From assembly GCA_026400835.1 (NCBI GenBank), contig JAPLOA010000037.1:1-61196 (forward strand): DNA of 61,196 bases. Reading direction: 5' to 3'. The DNA is from Planctomycetales bacterium. GTDB taxonomy: Bacteria > Planctomycetota > Planctomycetia > Planctomycetales > Planctomycetaceae. The translations under genes and the position numbers were made by a program. Position 1 is the first letter of the stretch. Each line of letters opens with the position of its first letter. Below are positions 51,674-60,134 of the stretch, piece after piece. A model generated the notes under the pieces. It saw nothing but the letters and a program-made list of their open reading frames with translations. It ran no database searches and had not been told where the DNA came from.

Positions 51674-54229
51674 CTAATCGACGTAAACAAACTCATTCAG
51701 GTTCAGCATGGCTCGGCATAGGCCTGCGAATGAAATCCTCATGCGACTTTCCTGATTACCGTCTGACAACTTTGCCTGTTCATTTTGCAGATGTTCGGCC
51801 GCCATGGTTTGTTCTTCGGTCGAGGGCGGGCGATTCAAAGTGAGCTGAAATAATCGCTCAATCAATGCCCGTTCCCGTTTATCACTCGTCTCAGAAAGAT
51901 GAACCGTGTCGCGCAGTATTCGGTCGGCCAAGGCTTCTGCATAACGGATTCCCTCGGGGCTGTTCAACAGCATCAAAGCCTGAGGAGCCACGACGGTCGT
52001 ATCTCGCCGCGCACAGGATGTTGTGGAATCCGGCAAATCAAAGGACTGCAAAAAAGGAATCGGCAGGCATCGCTTGCGGATCAGATACAAACTGCGAACA
52101 TCGGTCTGCTCGGGTGGGTCCGTGTACCAGCCCTGCATTCGTCCACCGTCGCCGTCCTTGATCGCTTCCAGAATCGCGGGCTGTGCATGAGTCAGCTCTT
52201 CCGGTACATCCGGCCAAAGCGGACGGCCACCTTGTGTTGGCAACAACAGGCCTGAAACCATCAGCAGCGAATCACGCAATGTCTCGGCATCAAGTCTTTG
52301 CATGTTCTGACGCCACAAGAGCGAGTTGCCCGGATCAGTCTCGGGAATCGATTCAGTGAGAGAACTCTGCTGGTAAGCTTCAGACAATACGATCCAGCGA
52401 TGCAATTTTTTGATTGACCAGCCTTCAGCAACAAATTCGTTCGCCAGCCAGTCCAGAAGTTCCGGATGAGTCGGACGTGCTCCGCTGAAACCAAAATCGT
52501 TCGCAGTCGCCACAAGGCCTGTTCCAAAATGCTGCTGCCAGATTCGATTCACAATGACTCGAGCCGTCCACGGATTGGAGTCTGAAACAATCCAGTTCGC
52601 CAAAGCCAGTCGCCGGCCCGTGGAATTCTCACGAGCTTTCTCAATCTGCGCGGGGCCGGGGTAAAGGACCGTGACATATCCGGGCGAGACTTCTTCGCGA
52701 GGCGAAGCGAAATCACCCTGGTAGAGAATGTGGGTTGCCGGCACTTCGCTGCCAGAATCGATAGCGGCCATTGTGACTTCCGGGCTCCTGCGAGATGCTT
52801 CCAATTCCTGAATCTGTTTTTCTAATGCCTCGCGCTGTGTCTTTGTCGATTCAGAGTCGTCGGTTAATGGCTCCAGTTGCTTTTTGAATTTCGCAACTTG
52901 CTGATCGATCATCGTGTTGTGGCTGTCGATCGCGGTCTGTTCCTCAGGCAACGAAATGCTCAGATCATCTTTCGGAGTAACCCCGGCAAAGAACGCTCGC
53001 AGGCGAAAATGATCCGCCTGAGTCAGTGGATCGTACTTATGGTCGTGACATTGACAGCAGGACATCGTCAGTCCCAGAAATGCGGAGGCCGTTGTGTTGG
53101 TCAGATCCGCCATCTGCTCGGCTCGGAGGCGATCCTCTTCCTGAAAAATAGCGGCCGTGCTGTCCCATTGACCGAGGCGAAGATAACCGGTCGCAATCAG
53201 GGCATCGGCGTCCTCAGCATTTTGCGGCACGCCGGGAACGAGTTCATCTCCTGCCAATTGTTCCCGGACAAACTGATCAAAGGACTTGTCCGCGTTGAAT
53301 GCGCGAACAACATAATCGCGGTACTTCCACGCCAGCGGCCGGAATTCGTCGCGTTCATAGCCGTGGGTATCAGCGTAACGCACGACGTCCAGCCACAAAC
53401 GAGCTTGTCGTTCGCCATAATGCGGTGAGTTCAACAGTCGATCAACGACCGAATCGAATGCCTCGCCCGACGAATCGGATTCAAACGCCGCCACTTCTTC
53501 AGGAGTCGGCGGCAAGCCTGTTAAATCAAAGGTGATACGTCGAATCAAAGCGCGACGATCTGCAGGTGCTGACATCTTCAGGCCGGCGCTCTCCAGCTTC
53601 TGATTGAGAAACGCGTCGATGATTTCTGAAGGTCGCTGCCGGTCTGCATTGCTAATTCCGTCCGGCGGCGTCACCGATGACTTCCTGAGAGACCACAACT
53701 TCAATCGTTCTTCGCCAAACAGTTGCCGAACAGGATTCTTCTCATCGTGAAATGCATCTCCCATCGGCTCGCCAGAGCCGGCTTCTGAAGACTCGGCGGG
53801 CCAAGCCGCTCCGCCCTGAATCCATTGCTTGAGAACCGATATTTCTGTGTCCGACAACTTCTGTTGGGGCGGCATCTGCAGATCAGGATCAGCAAATGTG
53901 ATGGCCTTCACGAACAAACTGTTTTCGGCGTCACCCGGTACAATCGCCGAGCCCTGATCGCCGCCCTTGATTGCGTCGCCCAGTGAATCCAGACGCAGCC
54001 CGCCTTCCTGCTTTTCCGGCCCGTGGCACGTTATGCAGCGTGAGCGCAGAAGTGGCAGAACCTGCTTTAAAAATACCGTGGCCTGACGATCCTCGGTGGC
54101 TTCAGTCCCGGTGGCTTCACTCGCTGTCGCGGGCTCGTCCGCGATGACAAGCTGGCCACGCACGCACATCGCGATAGCCAGGCTTGCCAATACGACACGG
54201 TCGATCGTCATCAGCGAGTTGCGAATCAT
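51674..54229 (-). CDS. PSCyt1-DUF1549-DUF1553 secreted protein
   Basis: The 851-residue protein has a signal peptide ([20 protein letters not shown]) and a PSCyt1 (cytochrome-like) domain with one haem motif, [20 protein letters not shown]. The DUF1549 (PSCyt2) domain follows: [40 protein letters not shown]. Then comes the DUF1553 (PSD1) domain: [40 protein letters not shown] and [20 protein letters not shown]. Its length is toward the short end of the family. These proteins are widespread in planctomycetes and expected to be periplasmic, but their function is unknown. The start codon overlaps the stop of the oxidoreductase gene upstream by four bases (ATGA), so the two are translationally coupled. 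Confidence 0.93.
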   Translation of the reverse strand: MIRNSLMTIDRVVLASLAIAMCVRGQLVIADEPATASEATGTEATEDRQATVFLKQVLPLLRSRCITCHGPEKQEGGLRLDSLGDAIKGGDQGSAIVPGDAENSLFVKAITFADPDLQMPPQQKLSDTEISVLKQWIQGGAAWPAESSEAGSGEPMGDAFHDEKNPVRQLFGEERLKLWSLRKSSVTPPDGISNADRQRPSEIIDAFLNQKLESAGLKMSAPADRRALIRRITFDLTGLPPTPEEVAAFESDSSGEAFDSVVDRLLNSPHYGERQARLWLDVVRYADTHGYERDEFRPLAWKYRDYVVRAFNADKSFDQFVREQLAGDELVPGVPQNAEDADALIATGYLRLGQWDSTAAIFQEEDRLRAEQMADLTNTTASAFLGLTMSCCQCHDHKYDPLTQADHFRLRAFFAGVTPKDDLSISLPEEQTAIDSHNTMIDQQVAKFKKQLEPLTDDSESTKTQREALEKQIQELEASRRSPEVTMAAIDSGSEVPATHILYQGDFASPREEVSPGYVTVLYPGPAQIEKARENSTGRRLALANWIVSDSNPWTARVIVNRIWQQHFGTGLVATANDFGFSGARPTHPELLDWLANEFVAEGWSIKKLHRWIVLSEAYQQSSLTESIPETDPGNSLLWRQNMQRLDAETLRDSLLMVSGLLLPTQGGRPLWPDVPEELTHAQPAILEAIKDGDGGRMQGWYTDPPEQTDVRSLYLIRKRCLPIPFLQSFDLPDSTTSCARRDTTVVAPQALMLLNSPEGIRYAEALADRILRDTVHLSETSDKRERALIERLFQLTLNRPPSTEEQTMAAEHLQNEQAKLSDGNQESRMRISFAGLCRAMLNLNEFVYVD

Positions 54230-55569
54230 TTTAACTCCCAGCCCTTGCGGTACTGGCGCTTAATGAACTGGTCTGCTTCCGGAGCATTGGTCGCCTTCAT
54301 GTTCTCGGCATCCCATTCCAGCTTCTTGCCGACTCGGTAAGCCACGTTGCCCAGGTGATTCGCTTCGGTCAACCAGCCTGCGTACTCAAAGTTGCAGGTC
54401 GTTGGATCACCGGTTTTGCACGCATGAATCCACTCCTGATGATGACCAATGGATTGCGGTATGAACGGTTCAGGGCGTTTAAAGTCTTTGAACTTATCTT
54501 CCGGCAAGAGCAGGTGCTTGCCGTAGTCAGACAGCAACATGCCTTTGTCGCCAACGAAGAGAACTCCGCTGTCCCATGCTGGAACGTCGCCGCGGGATAG
54601 AATTTCCGGCTTGTGAGTTCCCTGGTACCACGTCAGAGCAACCTCGGGCTGATCGCCGATCGGTGCATATTCGTAGCGAACGTGCATTGAGGCCGGAGCA
54701 ATTTCCTTATGGGCCGGGCCGCCGAAGGGCTCGATCGTTTTGGGATACTTCAACTTCAACGCCCAGAACGGAAGATCAACCCAGTGGCTGCCCAGGTCGG
54801 ACATCGTGCCGTTACCGAAGTCCCACCAGCGGTACCACTTTGGTCCCGGGAAGTAGACGTTGTTGTACGGCCGATCCAGTGCAGGACCGAGCCACAGATC
54901 CCAGTCAAGTTCTGCTGGAACCGGATCTGCGGTTGCCGGTCGTTCCTGCACGGAAACAATGTCGCCGTGCTTTTTTGCTTCTTCCTCAGACTGCAATCCC
55001 CACGCTCGACTGACCCAGACGTGGCATTCGGAAACCTTGCCGATGGCTCCTGTCTGAATTAATTCGACGACTCGACGATAGTTGTTCTCCGCATGAATCT
55101 GAGTTCCCATCTGAGTCGCCACGCCGGCAGTCGCAGCGGCTTCTCGAATTATGCGAGCTTCATAAATATTGTGAGTCAAGGGTTTTTCACAATACACATG
55201 CTTGCCCAATTGCAATGCCGGCAGCGTGGCAAACGCATGAGTATGTTCGCAGGTGCTGACCACAACCGCATCGAATTCGTTGGCGTGATCGAAGATGCGG
55301 CGGAAGTCCGTATTCTTGCGAGCACCGCTATGTGTCTCCGCCGCGCGATTGAGATTGTTCGCGTTCACGTCGCAGAGGGCGGCGATATGTTCGGAAGAGA
55401 CGGATTGCAGATTGCCGCCGCCTCGACCGCCACAACCGATCACGGCAACGCGCAGTTTGTCGAAACGTGACGTTGGGCGAGCGTTCGCAGTGCCTGCGTA
55501 GAGCCCTGCGGCAATGGCGGACGTGTTCTTCAGGAACGATCGTCGGCTGGACTTTCGTGGAGAATTCAT
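54226..55569 (-). CDS. Tat-exported Gfo/Idh/MocA oxidoreductase
   Basis: The start is the ATG at 55569, preceded by GGAG at 9 bases; the frame extends to 55752. The 447-residue protein opens with a Tat signal, [20 protein letters not shown], with the twin arginine. A Rossmann fold follows, [17 protein letters not shown], then [18 protein letters not shown] and [20 protein letters not shown], the E-K-P motif of the Gfo/Idh/MocA family. A C-terminal domain ([20 protein letters not shown]) completes it. Such enzymes oxidise or reduce sugars or related polyols with tightly bound NAD(P). Its ATGA overlap with the PSCyt1-DUF1549-DUF1553 gene suggests they work in one pathway, perhaps breakdown of a polysaccharide in the periplasm. 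Confidence 0.93.
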   Translation of the reverse strand: MNSPRKSSRRSFLKNTSAIAAGLYAGTANARPTSRFDKLRVAVIGCGGRGGGNLQSVSSEHIAALCDVNANNLNRAAETHSGARKNTDFRRIFDHANEFDAVVVSTCEHTHAFATLPALQLGKHVYCEKPLTHNIYEARIIREAAATAGVATQMGTQIHAENNYRRVVELIQTGAIGKVSECHVWVSRAWGLQSEEEAKKHGDIVSVQERPATADPVPAELDWDLWLGPALDRPYNNVYFPGPKWYRWWDFGNGTMSDLGSHWVDLPFWALKLKYPKTIEPFGGPAHKEIAPASMHVRYEYAPIGDQPEVALTWYQGTHKPEILSRGDVPAWDSGVLFVGDKGMLLSDYGKHLLLPEDKFKDFKRPEPFIPQSIGHHQEWIHACKTGDPTTCNFEYAGWLTEANHLGNVAYRVGKKLEWDAENMKATNAPEADQFIKRQYRKGWELK

Positions 55570-55828
55570 CAGGCGGGGCTCCATGTGAGCTGAAAGAAAA
55601 GCGGAAGGAAAGTTCGTGTGCGGGCATTTGGGAGAATGCTGAGCGTTCGAGGTATACCCTCCCGCATTGCGGAACGTCAACCAACGCGAGTTGCCGGGAC
55701 AGGAGTGATGGCTCTTATGCTTCAAGATGAATTGGACAAGCCAGTTGCACAAGAAAGGGCGTGGGACCTCGCGCCATTACCAACTCGAGGCGACAGCCCG
55801 ACAAAGTGACCGAAATCCCAGGCTGCGC

Positions 55829-56222
55829 TTTTTGAAGTTGCGCGTTCGCGGCTATCCCAACCCGAAACGTCAGTGAGGGATCGCGATTTCGCGTCTGGAC
55901 ATTTCTGTCCCCAAATCCCTCGCTCACACTTTTTGAAGTTGCGCATTTTGGCGCTGAGGTTGTTCACTTGCGGAGAAACAAAGGGATTTATCACAACCCG
56001 ACGCGTCAGCGAGGGATTTACGGCAACCCTGCGTAAAACGCAAAAGCACAAGACCTCACTTACGTTTCGGGTTGGGATGACCACAAACGCGCAACTTCAA
56101 AACGCGTCAGCGAGGGATTTACGGAAACACTGCCTAAAACGCTAAAACACAATCCCTCGCTCACGCAGCGGGTTGGGATAGACGCAAATGCGCAACTTCA
56201 AAACTCTCACTTAGGGTTGTCA
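55829..56222. repeat. Dispersed inverted repeat family, copy F, compound
   Basis: The longest copy. Several head-to-head modules follow each other: TTTTTGAAGTTGCGCG, CCCAACCCGAAACGTCAGTG, CAAATCCCTCGCTCACAC, ATCACAACCCGACGCGTCAG, and ACGCGCAACTTCAAAACGCG, then CAATCCCTCGCTCACGCAGC and GCGCAACTTCAAAACTCTCA. Each module pairs with another in the opposite orientation. No gene is seen in 55570-56495 otherwise. Confidence 0.85.
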
Positions 56223-56495
56223 TGAAGTCCTGTATTTCTGGATGTTTCGATGAGTTTGAGCTGCTGTCAGCATTCGCTCGCAAACAAAAGCCTGTGTAGT
56301 GAGAGGCCCCGGCATTTTGGGAGTTGTGTCCAGAGCCGTGCAAGACGCGGAAAATCGGAAAAATCAAAAAAGTCATCCCAGTCGTTAAAGTTTAACATCC
56401 CGGAAGCCGATCTCTGAAGACACGCCTTGGTTCAGGCTTCGAAGCGAAGTTGTTGCTTCTCTGGACTCAGGCTGAATGTCTTGGGAAGCAGAAGA

Positions 56496-57140
56496 ATGAT
56501 TCGGCAGAACTTGCTGGTGCTGGGGCTCGCACTAATCACTGTTACAGGTTGCGCATCGACCATGTCGCAGAATTGTGGCAGTCATTGTTCTGTCGGCAAG
56601 CAGTGTCGGCATCAGCAGCATCATGGTCGTTCTGCTCGTTGCCGCTGCAATCAGGCCGGGCCGTTATTTCCCGGCGATGCCTGGGGCCAGCCAGCTGGTG
56701 CTTATCCAATGGGCGATCAGTGGGCCATGGGATCGGAATTCGGCGGCTGCTGTGATTCAGGCATGATGGACAGTGGATGTTCCAGTTGCGGATCTGACAT
56801 GTCTGGCATGATGATGCCGGCACAAGGTTCTTCAGGCTGTAATTGCGGTGGTGATCATTCCGGTGGGATGCATTCGTCTCCGATGATGATGAGCCCACAA
56901 CCGCAGTCTCAACCTTTTATGAACGGAACGCCCGCGCCGATGCCTCCCGCTGTGTTTGAAGCTCCGGGAAATGCTCCGGCCGAGCAGAATCTTCCTCCGG
57001 TTCCAAATGACGCGGCTCCACCTGCAGGGCCGATGGTTGATCCGGTGAGCTGGGAAACGCCAGTTTTCTTCCCTTCAAACAGTGCCCCGCAACAATCAAA
57101 CATCCCGCTTCGAAGAGCACAGCCAGTGCCGGTGCGGTAG
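56496..57140 (+). CDS. Cys/Met/Gly-rich lipoprotein
   Basis: The ATG at 56496 starts a 214-residue protein, MIRQNLLVLGLALITVTGCA, with a lipobox at VTGC (Cys19). Residues 20-130 are unusually rich in Cys, Met, Gly, Ser and His: CGSHCSVGKQCRHQQHHGRS, GGCCDSGMMDSGCSSCGSDM, SGCNCGGDHSGGMHSSPMMM. The remaining part is Pro- and Ala-rich and probably disordered. Such composition suggests binding of soft metals such as copper in the envelope, but no named family is recognised and this is inference. It is preceded by a long repeat region and followed by a second lipoprotein-like gene on the same strand, about 120 bases later. Confidence 0.7.
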   Translation: MIRQNLLVLGLALITVTGCASTMSQNCGSHCSVGKQCRHQQHHGRSARCRCNQAGPLFPGDAWGQPAGAYPMGDQWAMGSEFGGCCDSGMMDSGCSSCGSDMSGMMMPAQGSSGCNCGGDHSGGMHSSPMMMSPQPQSQPFMNGTPAPMPPAVFEAPGNAPAEQNLPPVPNDAAPPAGPMVDPVSWETPVFFPSNSAPQQSNIPLRRAQPVPVR

Positions 57141-57157
57141 GTGTTTTTAGATCGTCA

Positions 57158-57625
57158 GTGGGCTGTCTCGATTCAGGGCTGAGAAACAGCCCTGCGACGG
57201 CCTTCGATGACAACACAACGCTGGCGTTCCTGAATTCCGTGGACGACTTCCACGTCTCAACCATGTCAGCTGGTTGTTCTCAAACTTCAACAATTCCCAA
57301 AACGGTGGAAGTCAGCGGAACCGTGACTCTGGACGGTAAACCTCTGACGGAAGGCACCGTCAATTTTTCGTCTTCGTCCACGGGCGATGCCGCGATTGCG
57401 GAGTTAAAGGAAGGCGGAAGATTTCTGTTTGGCAACGGAGTACTTCCGGGGACCTACCGTGTGACGGTCACCGGTCCAGTGAACAACACGCCGCCCGCTG
57501 AAGGTGTAACTCCGCCAGTGCTGAAGTTTATTATCCCTTCAAGGTACATGGATCCAGCCAGCACAGATTTGAAGGCTAATGTCTCAGCGGAAAGTAGTGA
57601 ATTCAAATTCGATCTGGTCAAGTGA
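57158..57625 (+). CDS. Carboxypeptidase-regulatory-like protein, N-terminus possibly decayed
   Basis: The frame is open from 57158 (GTG) to 57625. The C-terminal part (from about 57263; SAGCSQTSTIPKTVEVSGTV onward) is a transthyretin-like module: TLDGKPLTEGTVNFSSSSTG, ELKEGGRFLFGNGVLPGTYR, VTVTGPVNNTPPAEGV and SAESSEFKFDLVK. The intact copy at 11084 has the same order. The SAGC string sits where a lipobox would be, but no hydrophobic signal segment precedes it (upstream reads FDDNTTLAFLNSVDDFHVST). Either the export signal has been lost or the true start is unclear. A terminator follows 71 bases after the stop. No DUF1559 gene precedes it. Confidence 0.6.
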   Translation: MGCLDSGLRNSPATAFDDNTTLAFLNSVDDFHVSTMSAGCSQTSTIPKTVEVSGTVTLDGKPLTEGTVNFSSSSTGDAAIAELKEGGRFLFGNGVLPGTYRVTVTGPVNNTPPAEGVTPPVLKFIIPSRYMDPASTDLKANVSAESSEFKFDLVK

Positions 57626-57696
57626 TCGGGGCGATGGAAATCATTCAGGGTCTCTGAGTCTGATACTGGCGTTGTTCTCACAACTCTAAACCTCAC

Positions 57697-57752
57697 AAGC
57701 AGGCGTACGTTGGCGTTCCAGAAACGTCGGCGTGTCGCCTGCTTTGCTTTTT
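57697..57752 (+). terminator. Terminator after the lipoprotein-like gene
   Basis: AAGCAGGCG (57697-57705) pairs with CGCCTGCTT (57736-57744), with ACGTTGGCGT against ACGTCGGCGT inside the loop, followed by TGCTTTTTG. Confidence 0.75.
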
Positions 57753-57828
57753 GCATTGAAGAAAAAAACAGAGGGAAGAACCGAACGCCAGCGGTCTGTT
57801 GACTTAACTCCTCAGCACGACCCAACTC

Positions 57829-57935
57829 GCAAGTTTTGAAGTTGCATTGGTCAAGACTACCGGAGATCAACGGAGCGAAAAGAAAGGGAATCATCCTAAC
57901 CTGACGGGTCAGCGAGGGATTTACGGAGACACTTT
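57829..57935. repeat. Dispersed inverted repeat family, copy G, degenerate
   Basis: The region contains AGTTTTGAAGTTGCATTGG and then ATCCTAACCTGACGGGTCAG followed by CGAGGGATTTACGG. The opposite arm is not clearly seen. Confidence 0.6.
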
Positions 57936-58147
57936 TGAAACAACGCCCCACTGCCAGACTTCGATTGTTCATCGAACGAAAGCATTATGGGCAAGAGAAT
58001 GATTGGGCAAAAAAATGGCTAGTATTTTTGCCCAATCATTTTCTTGCTCCAAAACGGCTTACTTCTGCAACGCGGCACGGACGGTGCGCTCGCCGGTATT
58101 TCTGGGCTTAGCCTTGCAGCGGGCCGTTGTTGTAGAACGCTAAATAT

Positions 58148-58232
58148 CAATCCCTCATTGACGTTTCGGGTTGTGAATTCTCGCCGCAGCAAAAAACAAG
58201 ATGCTATTTCGGGACTGTTCCTTAATGCTGGA
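58148..58232. repeat. Dispersed inverted repeat family, copy H, with a terminal AGTCCCGAAA motif
   Basis: AATCCCTCATTGACGTTTCG then GGTTGTGAATTCTCGCCGCA is followed by AAAAAACAAGATGCTATTTC then GGGACTGTTCCTTA. On the minus strand this ending reads TAAGGAACAGTCCCGAAATA, as at the start of copy C (18498). The rest of 57936-58406 shows no gene. Confidence 0.65.
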
Positions 58233-58406
58233 AACCACATCTTCGGGAAGTACCGTAAAGGTCCAACAGAGGTAGTCCCGTCTGGGATGCAGGTAATCCG
58301 ACTGTTTTCGCGGATAAGATCGCGGCAGGAGCGCCATGGGAATGCTCAACATTCAACCCACATGACGCTGTCCAGTGATGCCGCCAACACAGTGCGGAAA
58401 CGGGGT

Positions 58407-59762
58407 TCAAGCCTTTGGACGCTGGTCAACAATCTCGGCCGAGAACCCGGAGATCTTGTTGTCAGCGATTGCGACTTGCCCAACCTTCTCCGCAATGCGG
58501 ATGCCAACACGTTTTGCAGCACCTCGAGTTTCCGTAATGGTGTTGCCGGACAGTCGAATATCTTTTGTCTGGCCGGTCACTTCGATTGCAGCGCCGTCTT
58601 CACCGCCGTTGTTTTCGATGATGTTGTTCTCGATCACATTGCGGTTGGCCCAGAAGTCGATACCTCGGTTTTCATCACGGAACAGAATTCCAAACTTGCC
58701 GCTGTTACGAATCTGGTTGTTTCGCATCACATTGTCAGTGTCGTTGTGACCGATCGACACACCGTACAGGTTGTTGCCGTCAATGACGTTGTCTTCTGCC
58801 AGTCCATACTTGACACCCCAGCACCAGAAGATGCCCTGACTATTTCGTTCAAGTCGGTTTCCGCGAATGATCGGCCGTTGAGACCCTGAGCCGGGATGAA
58901 CTCCGAGATCCGTGTTGTCATGGCTGTGACAGTTCTCGACGATGACATCGTGACAGATCTGGAAACTGATACCATCGCCGTTGTAGTTACATGCTTCGAC
59001 ATTGCGGAAGACGTACCGATTACAATCCTGCAGAAAGACGCAACCTCCGTAGTTGCCATTGAAGTTTTCGCAATTCGCGCGATTTCCGTCGAGCGTAATG
59101 TTCTCGATCAATACGTCTGCCGTATGTTCGCTGGTCAGGAGTGGAAACAAAGATGCGCAGGTTGGCTTGCCGCTGGTCCAGAGATTTTCGCGAAGTCCGT
59201 CGTTCAGCTTGAAGCGATTGCCATTGCGAGCCACCAGAGTTCTCTTGATGACCGTGGCACCGTTGTTATGCGGATTCGTCGCCTGCAGGACGATGCCGTC
59301 ACCGACCTGGAAAGCACTCGCATCTTTGACGGTGATTTCCTGATCGTACCAGTCAGAGTCGGCTGTCACTTCGGTTCGTACCGACGCACCTCGGGTAATA
59401 ACCGAATCTGCTCCACTGCCCAGCAGGCGAACTCGGGAAGGCAACCACACGGCATTGCGAAATGTATAAGTCCCCGGCAGCACTTTCACCGTTCCGCCAC
59501 CAAGACGAGCCACATAATCCAATGCCGCCTGAATGACTCGATCACTATGACCAATCATGTCCCCCGATTTTTCGCCAACTGAAATCGTGAGCCGCTCGTC
59601 CCAGTTCGGCTCAAAGCGTTCATCCCCATCAGTTGCTCGAGGGTTCTTCACGAGGGGAGGATCACTGGCCTGAATCCCCGGGAAAATCCCTGCTCCAGCA
59701 ATAGCAGCGGCGGCAGCGGAAAGAAATCGGCGGCGTCCCGCCATGGGTCGAATATTGAGCAT
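58407..59762 (-). CDS. Tat-exported right-handed parallel beta-helix protein
   Basis: The 451-residue protein opens with a Tat signal in AGRRRFLSAAAAAIAGAGIF. A first part of about 190 residues (VIQAALDYVARLGGGTVKVL, PGTYTFRNAVWLPSRVRLLG) is the start of a pectate-lyase-like beta-helix. Then come many short turns of about 22 residues with Asn ladders: VLIENITLDGNRANC, RYVFRNVEACNYNGDGI, VIVENCHSHDNTDLG, IIRGNRLERNSQGIF, NVIENNIIENNGGEDGA. This is the NosD/PbH1-type right-handed helix. It could be a polysaccharide lyase, but no catalytic residues were identified. It is secreted, and the neighbouring intergenic regions hold repeats. Confidence 0.85.
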   Translation of the reverse strand: MLNIRPMAGRRRFLSAAAAAIAGAGIFPGIQASDPPLVKNPRATDGDERFEPNWDERLTISVGEKSGDMIGHSDRVIQAALDYVARLGGGTVKVLPGTYTFRNAVWLPSRVRLLGSGADSVITRGASVRTEVTADSDWYDQEITVKDASAFQVGDGIVLQATNPHNNGATVIKRTLVARNGNRFKLNDGLRENLWTSGKPTCASLFPLLTSEHTADVLIENITLDGNRANCENFNGNYGGCVFLQDCNRYVFRNVEACNYNGDGISFQICHDVIVENCHSHDNTDLGVHPGSGSQRPIIRGNRLERNSQGIFWCWGVKYGLAEDNVIDGNNLYGVSIGHNDTDNVMRNNQIRNSGKFGILFRDENRGIDFWANRNVIENNIIENNGGEDGAAIEVTGQTKDIRLSGNTITETRGAAKRVGIRIAEKVGQVAIADNKISGFSAEIVDQRPKA

Positions 59763-59909
59763 GAAATCACTCCGGTAAGTTACAGCGATCGAGCAGATCT
59801 GGACTTAAGCAAACAGGTGGGGGTGTTTCAGGAGCGATGATTTCTATCCGAAAATGCCGGCTGTCAGTAGCGTGCGGAGATGGGTCTTAAAGGACGGGTG
59901 CAGTCGCGG

Positions 59910-59934
59910 ATTTCGGTAGGTCCTGCCTGCCGAG
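59910..59934. repeat. GTCCTGCC palindrome family, copy 3, truncated
   Basis: GATTTCGGTAGGTCCTGCC then TGCCGAG matches copy 1 at 20780-20836 on the other strand, then ends. The rest of 59763-60134 shows no gene. Confidence 0.7.
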
Positions 59935-60134
59935 CTCATCTTTACGCGGAAAAAATTACAAGTGGGAGCATAAGCTACAAAATTAATTGACGGTGAACGT
60001 TGAAAACGGCGTGTTTTTCAGGGGAGATTTCATCTGGCCTTCGAGTTGCTGTAGGTCCATGAATTGCCGCTCAGGGATGGAGGGCCGAAACGCCATGATG
60101 GGGGTTGGACGGATTCTGATCGGGAGCCCCTCGG

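Noticed and set aside
51457-51843. A plus-strand frame opposite the end of the DUF1553 gene
   Set aside because: It is largely antisense to the DUF1553 coding end and has no recognisable family.
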